Positions 5,946-12,073 of a stretch of 15,487 bases of DNA are shown here, piece after piece (the first letter of the stretch is position 1; the number at the start of each line of letters is the position of its first letter). The position numbers were made by a program, and so were the translations under genes. The notes under the pieces were generated by a model, which worked only from the letters and a program-made list of their open reading frames with translations, did no database searches and was not told the origin of the DNA. This DNA is from JACCVL01 sp038232655 (GTDB lineage Bacteria; Actinomycetota; Actinomycetes; Propionibacteriales; Nocardioidaceae): contig JBBSNM010000069.1 of assembly GCA_038232655.1 (NCBI GenBank), forward strand, positions 1 to 15,487, written 5' to 3'.

Positions 5946-7412
5946 ATGACCGCAGCAACCGCAGCCACCGCCCCGCCCAAGCCCGTCAAGCTGCCGCGCG
6001 ACCAGGACCCGCGCAACCCCGTCACCCGGCTGACCACGTTCTTCGACGAGGGTTCGATGCAGCTCATCACCCCCGACGACACCTCGGGGATGCTCGCCGC
6101 CGTCGGTGAGGTGCACGGGGCCCGCGTCGTCGCCTTCTGCTCGGACGCCACCGTGATGGGCGGGGCGATGGGCCACGACGGTTGCCAGGTGGTCGTCACC
6201 GCATACGAGCGGGCGGTGGCCGACGGGGCGCCGATCGTGGGCCTGTGGCACTCCGGCGGCGCCCGGCTCGCCGAGGGCGTGCTGTCGCTGCATGCGGTCG
6301 GCCTGATCTTCCAGGCGATGACGCTCGCCTCCGGGAGGGTTCCGCAGATCTCGATCGTGCTCGGACCCGCCGCCGGTGGCGCCGCGTACGGGCCGGCGCT
6401 GACCGACGTGGTCGTGCTCGGACCCGAGGGCCGGGTCTTCGTCACCGGGCCCGACGTCGTCCGCTCGGTCACCGGCGAGCACGTCGACATGGCCCGGCTC
6501 GGCGGTCCCGAGCCGCACGGGCGCCGATCCGGGGTGGTGCACGTGCTGGCCGACTCCGACGCGCACGCCCTGGAGGAGGGTCGGCGGCTGGCCTCGTTGC
6601 TCGGCGACCAAGGCGACCTCGTCGTCGACGACGTTCCCGACGTCGATCTGGCCGCCGTGCTGCCCGACTCGATCCGCCGCGCGTACGACGTGCATCCGCT
6701 GATCGAACAGATCCTCGACGCGGGCAGCGCGCTGGAGCTGCACGCCAAGTGGGCCCCCAACATCACCACCACCCTGGGCCGCCTCGGCGGGCGCAGCGTC
6801 GGCTTGGTCGCGAATAACCCGCTGCGTCTTGGTGGTTGCCTCGACTCGTCCTCGGCGGAGAAGGCGGCCCGTTTCGTCCGCATGTGCGACGCGTTCGGGG
6901 TGCCGTTGGTCGTCGTGGTCGACGTGCCCGGCTACCTGCCGGGGGTCGGGCAGGAGTGGGACGGCGTCGTGCGCCGCGGCGCCAAGCTGCTGCACGCGTT
7001 CGCCGAGACCTCGGTCCCGCGCGTCACGCTGGTCACCCGCAAGGCCTACGGCGGCGCCTACATCGCCATGAACGCCCGCTCGCTCGGCGCCACCAAGGTC
7101 TTCGCCTGGCCGGACGCGCAGATCGCCGTGATGGGTGCGGTCGCTGCGGTCCGCATCCTGCACCGGCGGCGGCTGGCCGACGTCGCCCCCGACGTACGCG
7201 CGCAGGTCGAGGCCGACCTGGCGAAGGAGCACGAGCGCATCGCCGGCGGGGTCGACCGCGCCGTAGAGATCGGGGTCGTCGACGAGGTGGTGGAGCCGGC
7301 ACGCACCCGCGGCGCGCTGGCCCGGGCGCTGGCCGAGGCGTTGCACACCGGCGGGGATGCGGACGCGGTGGAGCGTGCGGTGCGTGGCCACCACGGCAAC
7401 ATCCCGCTGTAG
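5946..7412 (+). CDS. accD: acyl-CoA carboxylase carboxyltransferase (beta) subunit, AccD6-like
   Basis: The 488-residue protein is the carboxyltransferase half of an acetyl/propionyl-CoA carboxylase, which carries CO2 from biotin to acyl-CoA to make malonyl- or methylmalonyl-CoA. The N-terminal half has GLWHSGGARLAEGV (residues 99-112) and the acyl-CoA oxyanion motif GPAAGGAAYGPALTD (140-154). The C-terminal half has VVDVPGYLPGVGQEW (about 324-338), RKAYGGAYIAMNARSLGA (365-382) and AWPDAQIAVMGAVAAVRIL, the biotin-side oxyanion hole. Its place at the end of a fab operon matches mycobacterial accD6, so malonyl-CoA supply is the likely job. If I place it correctly, the residue that separates propionyl from acetyl preference in streptomycete enzymes lies in the AYxxM motif; here it is Ile372 rather than the Asp of propionyl enzymes. 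The biotin carboxylase/carrier subunit is not in the window. It starts 12 bp after fabF with only a weak ribosome-binding site. Confidence 0.93.
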   Translation: MTAATAATAPPKPVKLPRDQDPRNPVTRLTTFFDEGSMQLITPDDTSGMLAAVGEVHGARVVAFCSDATVMGGAMGHDGCQVVVTAYERAVADGAPIVGLWHSGGARLAEGVLSLHAVGLIFQAMTLASGRVPQISIVLGPAAGGAAYGPALTDVVVLGPEGRVFVTGPDVVRSVTGEHVDMARLGGPEPHGRRSGVVHVLADSDAHALEEGRRLASLLGDQGDLVVDDVPDVDLAAVLPDSIRRAYDVHPLIEQILDAGSALELHAKWAPNITTTLGRLGGRSVGLVANNPLRLGGCLDSSSAEKAARFVRMCDAFGVPLVVVVDVPGYLPGVGQEWDGVVRRGAKLLHAFAETSVPRVTLVTRKAYGGAYIAMNARSLGATKVFAWPDAQIAVMGAVAAVRILHRRRLADVAPDVRAQVEADLAKEHERIAGGVDRAVEIGVVDEVVEPARTRGALARALAEALHTGGDADAVERAVRGHHGNIPL

Positions 7413-7419
7413 CCGCTGC

Positions 7420-7432
7420 GACACTGGACCGG
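7420..7432 (+). promoter_or_regulatory. possible leaderless promoter before the membrane-anchored protein gene
   Basis: GACACT at 7420-7425 is followed by six bases (GGACCG) and then GTG at 7432. The spacing is the same as before fasR and the prenyltransferase gene. No Shine-Dalgarno sequence lies before the GTG. It sits only eight bases after the accD stop, so read-through from the fab operon is also likely. Confidence 0.35.
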
Positions 7433-8052
7433 TGCCGACGACCGACGACGACACCCGCAACCGCAGCGGCAACCCCAGCGGCAACCCGATCCGGCTGGCG
7501 CTGGGCGTGCTGGTGGGGCTGCTGGCGTTCGGGGTCGCGATCGGGTTGGTCGTGTCCTACCTCAGCACCAACGCGCTCCGGGCGGCTGGCATCGACGACG
7601 CCGACCCCGCGACCAGCACCGCCACCAGCTCTGCCACCCGGGAGCCGGCGACCCCGTCGACCCGGTCGGGCCGGCCGGGGTCCAAGACCGACAGGCCGTC
7701 CGACAAGGCGTCCGACAAGGGGGCAGCGAAGCCGTCCGCGAAGCCGTCCAAACCCCGCACCAAGAACACCCCCGCTCGGGCGGGCACCCTGAGCGCCGGG
7801 CAGACCGAGGTCGCCGCCTTCGACCAGGTGCAGCTGCGCGGTCGCCTTCGAGGTGTCGCCGCGGGCACCCGGGTGCAGGTGGAGCGCCGCGAGGCGGGCC
7901 GTTGGGCCCGGTTCCCGGTCACGACGACGACGGGGCGGGGAGGTTCCTTCGAGACGGCCGTCGCGCTTGGCCAGCCGGGGCGCAATGTGCTGCGGGTGCG
8001 TGCACCGGGAACGCCACGGGTGACGCCCGTCGTCACCATCACCGTCGGCTAA
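7432..8052 (+). CDS. membrane-anchored protein with disordered linker and C-terminal beta domain, function unknown
   Basis: I do not recognise a named family. The 206-residue product has a short polar N-terminus, one hydrophobic helix at about residues 21-44 (LALGVLVGLLAFGVAIGLVV), then a linker of about 70 residues rich in Thr, Ser, Pro and Lys with repeats such as SDKASDK and KPSAKPSKP. The last 90 residues look like a small all-beta, Ig- or fibronectin-like fold: alternating strands such as VQLRGRL, TRVQVERRE, SFETAVAL and NVLRVRAPG, ending in TPVVTITVG. The predicted layout is cytoplasmic N-terminus, one anchor and an outside domain held off the membrane by the linker. The GTG start at 7432 is chosen because a -10 hexamer ends six bases before it; upstream codons overlap the accD end. 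It converges on DUF3145 across a hairpin. A cell-envelope role is inference. Confidence 0.75.
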   Translation: MPTTDDDTRNRSGNPSGNPIRLALGVLVGLLAFGVAIGLVVSYLSTNALRAAGIDDADPATSTATSSATREPATPSTRSGRPGSKTDRPSDKASDKGAAKPSAKPSKPRTKNTPARAGTLSAGQTEVAAFDQVQLRGRLRGVAAGTRVQVERREAGRWARFPVTTTTGRGGSFETAVALGQPGRNVLRVRAPGTPRVTPVVTITVG

Positions 8053-8058
8053 CCCCAA

Positions 8059-8106
8059 AGTTGTCACCGCCTGGTTGCGTCAGAACGCAACGTCGCGGTG
8101 ACAACT
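8059..8106. terminator. nested perfect inverted repeat between convergent genes, probable bidirectional terminator
   Basis: AGTTGTCACCGC (8059-8070) is the exact reverse complement of GCGGTGACAACT (8095-8106). Within it GTTGCGT (8074-8080) pairs with ACGCAAC (8085-8091) around the tetraloop CAGA. Three mismatched bases on each side separate the two stems. It lies between two stop codons of convergent genes (8052 and 8119), the right place for a terminator serving both strands. There is no strong T-run. Confidence 0.7.
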
Positions 8107-8118
8107 CGGCGGGCGGGG

Positions 8119-8610
8119 TCAGACCACCTGGTGCAGCCAGCGCACCGGCGCGCCGTCACCGGCCTGCCGGAAGGTCTCCAGCTCGTCGTCCCACGGCTTG
8201 CCGAGCAGCCGGTCGAGCTCGTGCTCGAGGTTGCCCTGGCCATGCGCAGCGTTCAGCGCGGCCGTGCGCAGCCGATCCTCGGGGATCAGCAGGTCGCCGT
8301 GCAGCCCCGCCACCGCATGGAACACGCCGAGCTGTTCGGTGTAGGAGTAGCGCGCCCCCTCGCTCGCGGCCGTCGGCTCCTCGGTGATCTCGAAGCGAAG
8401 GTGGGTCCACCCGCGCAGCGCGGACGCGAGCCGCGCACCCGTGCCGACCTCGCCCTGCCACGACAGCTCCGCGCGGTAGGTGCCGGCCGCTGCCGGCTGG
8501 GGTGTCCACGACAGGTTTACGGGCGCGCCGAGCACGCCGCCGACCGCCCACTCGACATGCGGGCATATCGCCGACGGCGCGGAGTGGACGTAGACCACGC
8601 CCCGTGTCAT
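8119..8610 (-). CDS. DUF3145 family protein
   Basis: The 163-residue product matches the actinobacterial DUF3145 family: it starts MTRGVVYVHSAPSAICPHVE, has VNLSWTPQPAAAGTYRAELS and a GWTHLRFEITEEP block, and ends LGKPWDDELETFRQAGDGAP-VRWLHQVV. The function is unknown. It has no signal peptide or membrane helix and should be cytoplasmic. From memory, family members often lie close to the fab cluster in streptomycetes, so the position here fits conserved gene order and hints at a link to lipid metabolism. The ATG at 8610 matches the usual family start. A GTG at 8619 in the same frame has a better spaced GGAGG and would add three residues (VPV), so the start is not settled. Confidence 0.9.
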   Translation of the reverse strand: MTRGVVYVHSAPSAICPHVEWAVGGVLGAPVNLSWTPQPAAAGTYRAELSWQGEVGTGARLASALRGWTHLRFEITEEPTAASEGARYSYTEQLGVFHAVAGLHGDLLIPEDRLRTAALNAAHGQGNLEHELDRLLGKPWDDELETFRQAGDGAPVRWLHQVV

Positions 8611-8879
8611 GACCGGCACCCTGACCTCCCTGGCTCGAGGTTCGCCTTCCCCAGCGGCCTCGATCAGCAGGTGCGTCAACTGTCGGTTCGACGTCCAGTG
8701 TGCACCACGAGCACCATCAGCACCAGTACCGCCCGGGGACACCCCGTCACCTGGTGATGACCCACGGTGGACAAGAAGTGCATTCGGGAACAAGCCAGGT
8801 CCTGGCCTGACGGCTGTCCCCGCCGTAGGGTCGTCGGTGTCTCGGCGCAACCGGGCGAGGCCACGCGAGGGAGAGGGGC
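8611..8879. promoter_or_regulatory. divergent intergenic region with four odd-centred palindromes
   Basis: This 269-bp gap lies between the start codons of DUF3145 (minus) and the GNAT gene (plus) and must hold both promoters. Four short perfect dyads lie on it: CGGGGACACCCCG (8734-8746), TCACCTGGTGA (8747-8757, directly abutting), CCACGGTGG (8762-8770) and GCCAGGTCCTGGC (8794-8806). They are candidate operators. No convincing -10 was picked for DUF3145. No protein-coding frame here looks real. Confidence 0.45.
8826..8831 (+). promoter_or_regulatory. probable -10 element of the GNAT gene
   Basis: TAGGGT at 8826-8831 would start transcription near 8838 and give a leader of about 42 bases carrying the GAGGGAGAGG ribosome-binding site. 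The 13-bp dyad at 8794-8806 would then cover the -35 region, where a repressor or activator could act. A -35 hexamer is not obvious. Confidence 0.4.
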
Positions 8880-9206
8880 GTGTCGGTCATGGCAGTCAGC
8901 GTGCGGGAGGCACCGGAGCGCAAGCGCTTCGAGGTGCTGATCGACGGGGAGGTGGTCGGCTTCGCGGTCTACCACCTGGAGGACGGACGCGGGGCAATCC
9001 CGCATACCGAGGTCGACCCGGCCCATGGTGGCCAGGGTCTGGCCACCGAGTTGATCCACACCGTGCTGGAGCAGGCGCTGCAGCGTGAGCAGCAGGTGCT
9101 GCCGTACTGCCCGTTCGTGGCGGCCTACATCCGCGAGCACACCGAGTACGTCGGGTTGGTCCCGGTGGCCGAGCGCGACGCGTTCGGCCTGAGTGCCGTC
9201 GGCTGA
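8880..9206 (+). CDS. small GNAT-fold acetyltransferase-like protein (YjdJ/Gtn type)
   Basis: The 108-residue product belongs to the short GNAT proteins of the acetyltransf_CG type. An opening strand pair, KRFEVLIDGEVVGFAVYHL, leads to HTEVDPAHGGQGLATELI (residues 42-59), the shortened acetyl-CoA pyrophosphate loop in which GGQGLA stands for the Q/RxxGxG/A signature. It ends with the family block VLPYCPFVAAYIREHTEY (73-90). These proteins are about half the size of ordinary GNAT enzymes; the substrate is unknown and some may act on small molecules or proteins. The GTG at 8880 is preferred because GAGGGAGAGG lies just before it; an in-frame ATG at 8889 is the alternative. The gene stands alone, with its own promoter and a hairpin after the stop. 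Confidence 0.88.
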   Translation: MSVMAVSVREAPERKRFEVLIDGEVVGFAVYHLEDGRGAIPHTEVDPAHGGQGLATELIHTVLEQALQREQQVLPYCPFVAAYIREHTEYVGLVPVAERDAFGLSAVG

Positions 9207-9210
9207 CCAC

Positions 9211-9233
9211 GTCGGCCGGCCCGCCCGGCCGGC
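9211..9233 (+). terminator. GC hairpin after the GNAT gene, probable terminator
   Basis: GGCCGG (9214-9219) pairs with CCGGCC (9225-9230) around CCCGC, and the stem can be lengthened outward to 9211 and 9233 with one G-T pair. It starts five bases after the GNAT stop. There is no T-run, as in many actinobacterial terminators. Confidence 0.5.
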
Positions 9234-9303
9234 CGCCGCTGTGCGGGTCACAACGAGGTGAACAGCACACCGATGGCGGGCGTCACGACAGCCACATTGC
9301 CGC

Positions 9304-9317
9304 TAACCTAGGCATGG
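9304..9317 (+). promoter_or_regulatory. probable leaderless promoter of the PAP2 gene
   Basis: TAACCT at 9304-9309 fits TANNNT. An ATG follows after four bases (9314) and a GTG after seven (9317). Usual spacing from -10 to the first base transcribed favours the GTG, so the true start codon may be 9317. No ribosome-binding site is seen. Confidence 0.5.
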
Positions 9318-10396
9318 TGTTCCGCCGTCCGTACTCCATGGCAGTGGCCGTGGCTGCCATCACCGGTGCCGTCGCGGTGGCGATGTCGCTGTACACCGGC
9401 ATGGGGTTGCGCGACCCGGACGGTATCGCCGGACCGTCGTACGTGCGCCTGCCGCTGATCCTGTTCCTGTTCTTCGTCGCCGACATGTTGCCGCGTGCGG
9501 TTCGGCGGGTGAACGACATGGGGCAGATCTGGACGTCGTGCCGTGACGTGCTGCACGAGCGCTGGCCGTGGTGGCGGGTGCGGATCGCACTGCTCGGCCT
9601 GAGCGCCTTCTACGTCACCTATGTCGGCTACCGCAATATCAAGAACTACCTGCCAAGCGTGCGCCAGGAGCGCTACGACGACTGGCTGCAGCTCACCGAT
9701 TCCATCTTGTTCCTCGGCGCCGACCCTGCCAAGCTGCTGCACGAGGTGCTGGGCACCGGCATCGCGGCTCACGTGCTCTCGTCGGTCTACATCTCGTACC
9801 TGATGCTGGTGCCGATCTCGCTGGCGGCCGGCCTGGTCTGGAACCGCAACATCAGCCTCGGCTTCTGGTACGTGACCGCGCTGTGCATCAACTGGTCACT
9901 GGGTGCCGCCAGCTATTACCTGCTGCCGTCGGTCGGTCCTCGATACATCGAAGGCGAGTACTTCTCGACCACCCTCCCGGACACCGGCGTCAGCGCCCTG
10001 CAAGACAGCCTGTGGGGCTCACGGCTCAAAGTGCTCATCGATCCGCTCGACACCAACTCCATCCACGGGGTCGCGGCGTTCGCGTCGTTGCACGTGTCGG
10101 TCGTGTTCACGGCCGCGTACTGCGCCCACCGGGCCGGGCTGAACCGGCTGCTGCGGGCCGCGCTGTGGACCTACCTCGGGCTGACGGTGCTCTCGACGGT
10201 CTACTTCGGCTGGCACTACGTCGTCGACGACATCGCCGGTGTGGGCATCGGCTGGATCGCGGTGACGCTCGGCGCGCTGGCAACGGGCAACGAGGCCCGG
10301 CTCGGCCGGTGGACGGCCAACCGGCGGGAGACCATCGAAGTCGAAGCCGCCGGTGACCGGCGACACCACGACAACGCCGAGCGTCTCCCCCACTGA
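9314..10396 (+). CDS. PAP2-family membrane phosphatase/phosphotransferase (inositolphosphotransferase-like)
   Basis: This is an integral membrane protein of about 360 residues with several hydrophobic helices (about 8-28, 46-60, 90-105, 152-175, 183-205, 255-270, 283-300, 306-322). The active-site parts of the PAP2 superfamily are visible: YYLLPSVGPRYIEGEYF (about 201-217), SLHVS with His260, and YFGWHYVVDDIAGVGIGW with His301 and Asp305. That arrangement resembles the Aur1/Ipt1-like branch (PAP2_3) rather than small soluble PAP2 enzymes. Substrates in the family are lipid phosphates or phosphoinositol head groups; which applies is unknown. The start is given as the ATG at 9314, but a leaderless start at GTG 9317 is equally good. 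The stop is followed one base later by the ATG of the phosphatidyltransferase gene, so the two are probably co-translated and act in the same phospholipid route. Confidence 0.83.
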   Translation: MVFRRPYSMAVAVAAITGAVAVAMSLYTGMGLRDPDGIAGPSYVRLPLILFLFFVADMLPRAVRRVNDMGQIWTSCRDVLHERWPWWRVRIALLGLSAFYVTYVGYRNIKNYLPSVRQERYDDWLQLTDSILFLGADPAKLLHEVLGTGIAAHVLSSVYISYLMLVPISLAAGLVWNRNISLGFWYVTALCINWSLGAASYYLLPSVGPRYIEGEYFSTTLPDTGVSALQDSLWGSRLKVLIDPLDTNSIHGVAAFASLHVSVVFTAAYCAHRAGLNRLLRAALWTYLGLTVLSTVYFGWHYVVDDIAGVGIGWIAVTLGALATGNEARLGRWTANRRETIEVEAAGDRRHHDNAERLPH

Positions 10397-10397
10397 C

Positions 10398-10979
10398 ATG
10401 GCGACGGCCGTGGCGCGCTCGAGCGTCAACCTGCCCAATGCCCTGACCCTCGGACGGCTGCTCGCCGTGCCGCTGTTCGTGCTCCTGCTCGTCAACGACG
10501 ACGGGTCGCCCGGTGGCCGGCTGCTGCTCGCAGCGGTCTACGTCGGGGCCTGTCTCACCGACCTCGTTGACGGCCACCTGGCGCGTTCGCGCGACCAGGT
10601 CACCCGCTTCGGCATCCAGGCCGACCCGATCGCCGACAAGGCACTGGTGGGCGCAGCACTGATCGGGCTGTCCGTGCTCGGCGACCTGCCCTGGTGGGCC
10701 ACCGTCGTCATCCTCGGTCGTGAGGTTGTCGTCACGGGGCTGCGCCTGGTCGTACGCCGGCACGGGCTGATCCCCGCCTCGTGCGGGGGCAAGCTCAAGT
10801 CGCTGACCCAGAACACCGCGGTCACGCTGTACCTGCTGCCACTGACCGGCCTGCTCGCCGACGTGCGGCTGCCGGTCCTCGTCGTCGCGGTCGCCGCCAC
10901 GGTCCTCACCGGCGCCGACTATGCGGCGCAGGCGGCCCGGATGCGCGCCGCCGCCAGCGCCCGTGCAGTGGTCGTCTGA
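10398..10979 (+). CDS. pgsA: CDP-alcohol phosphatidyltransferase, probable phosphatidylglycerophosphate synthase
   Basis: The product of 193 residues starts near NLPNALTLGRLLAVPLFVLL and has the complete family signature D-x2-DG-x2-AR-x8-G-x3-D-x3-D in TDLVDGHLARSRDQVTRF followed by GIQADPIADK, so all metal-binding aspartates are present. The later segments ILGREVVVTGLRLVV and CGGKLKSLTQNTAV match PgsA, which joins glycerol-3-phosphate to CDP-diacylglycerol, better than phosphatidylinositol or cardiolipin synthases. The last point is from remembered alignments, so the head group is probable rather than certain. Several transmembrane helices are evident. The ATG at 10398 lies one base after the upstream stop (TGACATG), which suggests coupling. 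A GTG at 10353 in the same frame would add 15 Thr-rich residues and overlap the PAP2 gene; neither has a clear ribosome-binding site. It ends eight bases before the convergent FAD gene stop. Confidence 0.85.
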   Translation: MATAVARSSVNLPNALTLGRLLAVPLFVLLLVNDDGSPGGRLLLAAVYVGACLTDLVDGHLARSRDQVTRFGIQADPIADKALVGAALIGLSVLGDLPWWATVVILGREVVVTGLRLVVRRHGLIPASCGGKLKSLTQNTAVTLYLLPLTGLLADVRLPVLVVAVAATVLTGADYAAQAARMRAAASARAVVV

Positions 10980-10987
10980 CACCTCGA

Positions 10988-12073
10988 TCATCGGGGCGCA
11001 CCCGACCCGGCGAGCTGGTTGACAGCAGCTGCGAACACCCCCGGCAGCCGGTGTGCTGCCGGGACGATCGAGCGGCGCACCGCGGGCCGGCGCCCCGCCC
11101 AAAGCAAGGCCTGGGTGATCAACCGGTAGCGGCGCGACTCGCGGCGCCACGCCTGCTCGTACGCCTCCGGTCGGCCCGCCGCCAGGCAGCGCGCCAGCGA
11201 GCGGGCGCAGGCCAGCGACAGCGCGATCCCCTCCCCGGTGAGCGCATCCACATAGCCGGCGGCGTCGCCGACCAGCAGCACCCGCCCGGCTCGCGGCGCG
11301 GTGGCTCGCTGCAGCAGCGGCCCAGCGCCGCGGACCTGGGTGGCGGCGTGGGCGGGCAGTCGCTCGGCCAGCTGGGTGAAATCACGCAGGTGCGCCTCGA
11401 AGGGCCGGCGCTGGCTGGTGAGCACGGCGACACCGACCAGCTCGGGGCCGACCGGGGTCACGTACGCCTCGGCGCCGCAGCTCCAGTGCACCTCGACCAG
11501 GTCGGTCCACGGCCGCACCGCGAAGTGCCGGCGCAGCCCGTACCGGGGAGGGCGCCGGTCGGTGCGCGTCGAGACCCGGCGGCTCGCAGCGCTGCGATCC
11601 AGGCCCAGCGCCGCGCGGATCGGGGAGTGCAGTCCGTCGGCTGCCACCAGGTAGCGCGCGCTCATGCCACCGGCCGTCACACGGTCGCAGTCTTGGTGCA
11701 CCTCGCGCACTTGCCCCGTCTGGACCCGGATCCCCGCCGCGCGCACGGCGGCGTCGAGAGCGCCATGCAGGTCGGTGCGGCGCACGCCGCGACCCTCCCC
11801 GCGGGCGTAGCGGGCCTCGGCGCTGAGCTGCTCGGCGCCCGGTGCAGCCTCCTGAAGGTAACGGATGCCGCGCAGCGGCACTCCTCCGACGTTGCCGGCG
11901 CCGACCAGGTCGGCGACGGCAACAGCAGCCGCCGGCGTCAGGCCCTCGCCGCAGGCCTTGTCCACCGGACCCGGTCGTGGTTCGAGCACCACGGTGTCGA
12001 GGCCGAGACGGGTGCACTGCAGCGCGGTGGCGAGCCCGGCCGGACCGCCACCGGCGACCAGCACGTCGATCAT
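10988..12073 (-). CDS. FAD-dependent oxidoreductase (aromatic hydroxylase or geranylgeranyl-reductase type) of the type III PKS locus
   Basis: The 361-residue flavoprotein starts MIDVLVAGGGPAGLATALQC, the FAD-binding GxGxxG fold. KACGEGLTP (residues 39-47) is typical of geranylgeranyl reductase-like proteins. LVAADGLHSPIR (142-153) is the second FAD motif, and GRVLLVGDAAGYVDALTGEG (263-282) is the third; GDAAG followed by LTGEGI occurs in both prenyl reductases and FAD hydroxylases. It could hydroxylate the phenolic ring made by the PKS, as SrsC does in Streptomyces griseus, or reduce a prenyl chain added by the nearby UbiA protein. The sequence alone does not decide. The ATG at 12073 overlaps the methyltransferase stop in ATGA, so it is translationally coupled and last in the minus-strand operon. 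The upstream in-frame extension is antisense-like noise through the methyltransferase gene. Confidence 0.87.
   Translation of the reverse strand: MIDVLVAGGGPAGLATALQCTRLGLDTVVLEPRPGPVDKACGEGLTPAAAVAVADLVGAGNVGGVPLRGIRYLQEAAPGAEQLSAEARYARGEGRGVRRTDLHGALDAAVRAAGIRVQTGQVREVHQDCDRVTAGGMSARYLVAADGLHSPIRAALGLDRSAASRRVSTRTDRRPPRYGLRRHFAVRPWTDLVEVHWSCGAEAYVTPVGPELVGVAVLTSQRRPFEAHLRDFTQLAERLPAHAATQVRGAGPLLQRATAPRAGRVLLVGDAAGYVDALTGEGIALSLACARSLARCLAAGRPEAYEQAWRRESRRYRLITQALLWAGRRPAVRRSIVPAAHRLPGVFAAAVNQLAGSGAPR

Noticed and set aside
4587..7484. A 965-residue open frame on the minus strand opposite fabF and accD.
   Set aside because: It is antisense to two genes with complete catalytic motifs, has no recognisable domain, is rich in Gly, Arg, His and Asp, and is explained by high third-position GC.
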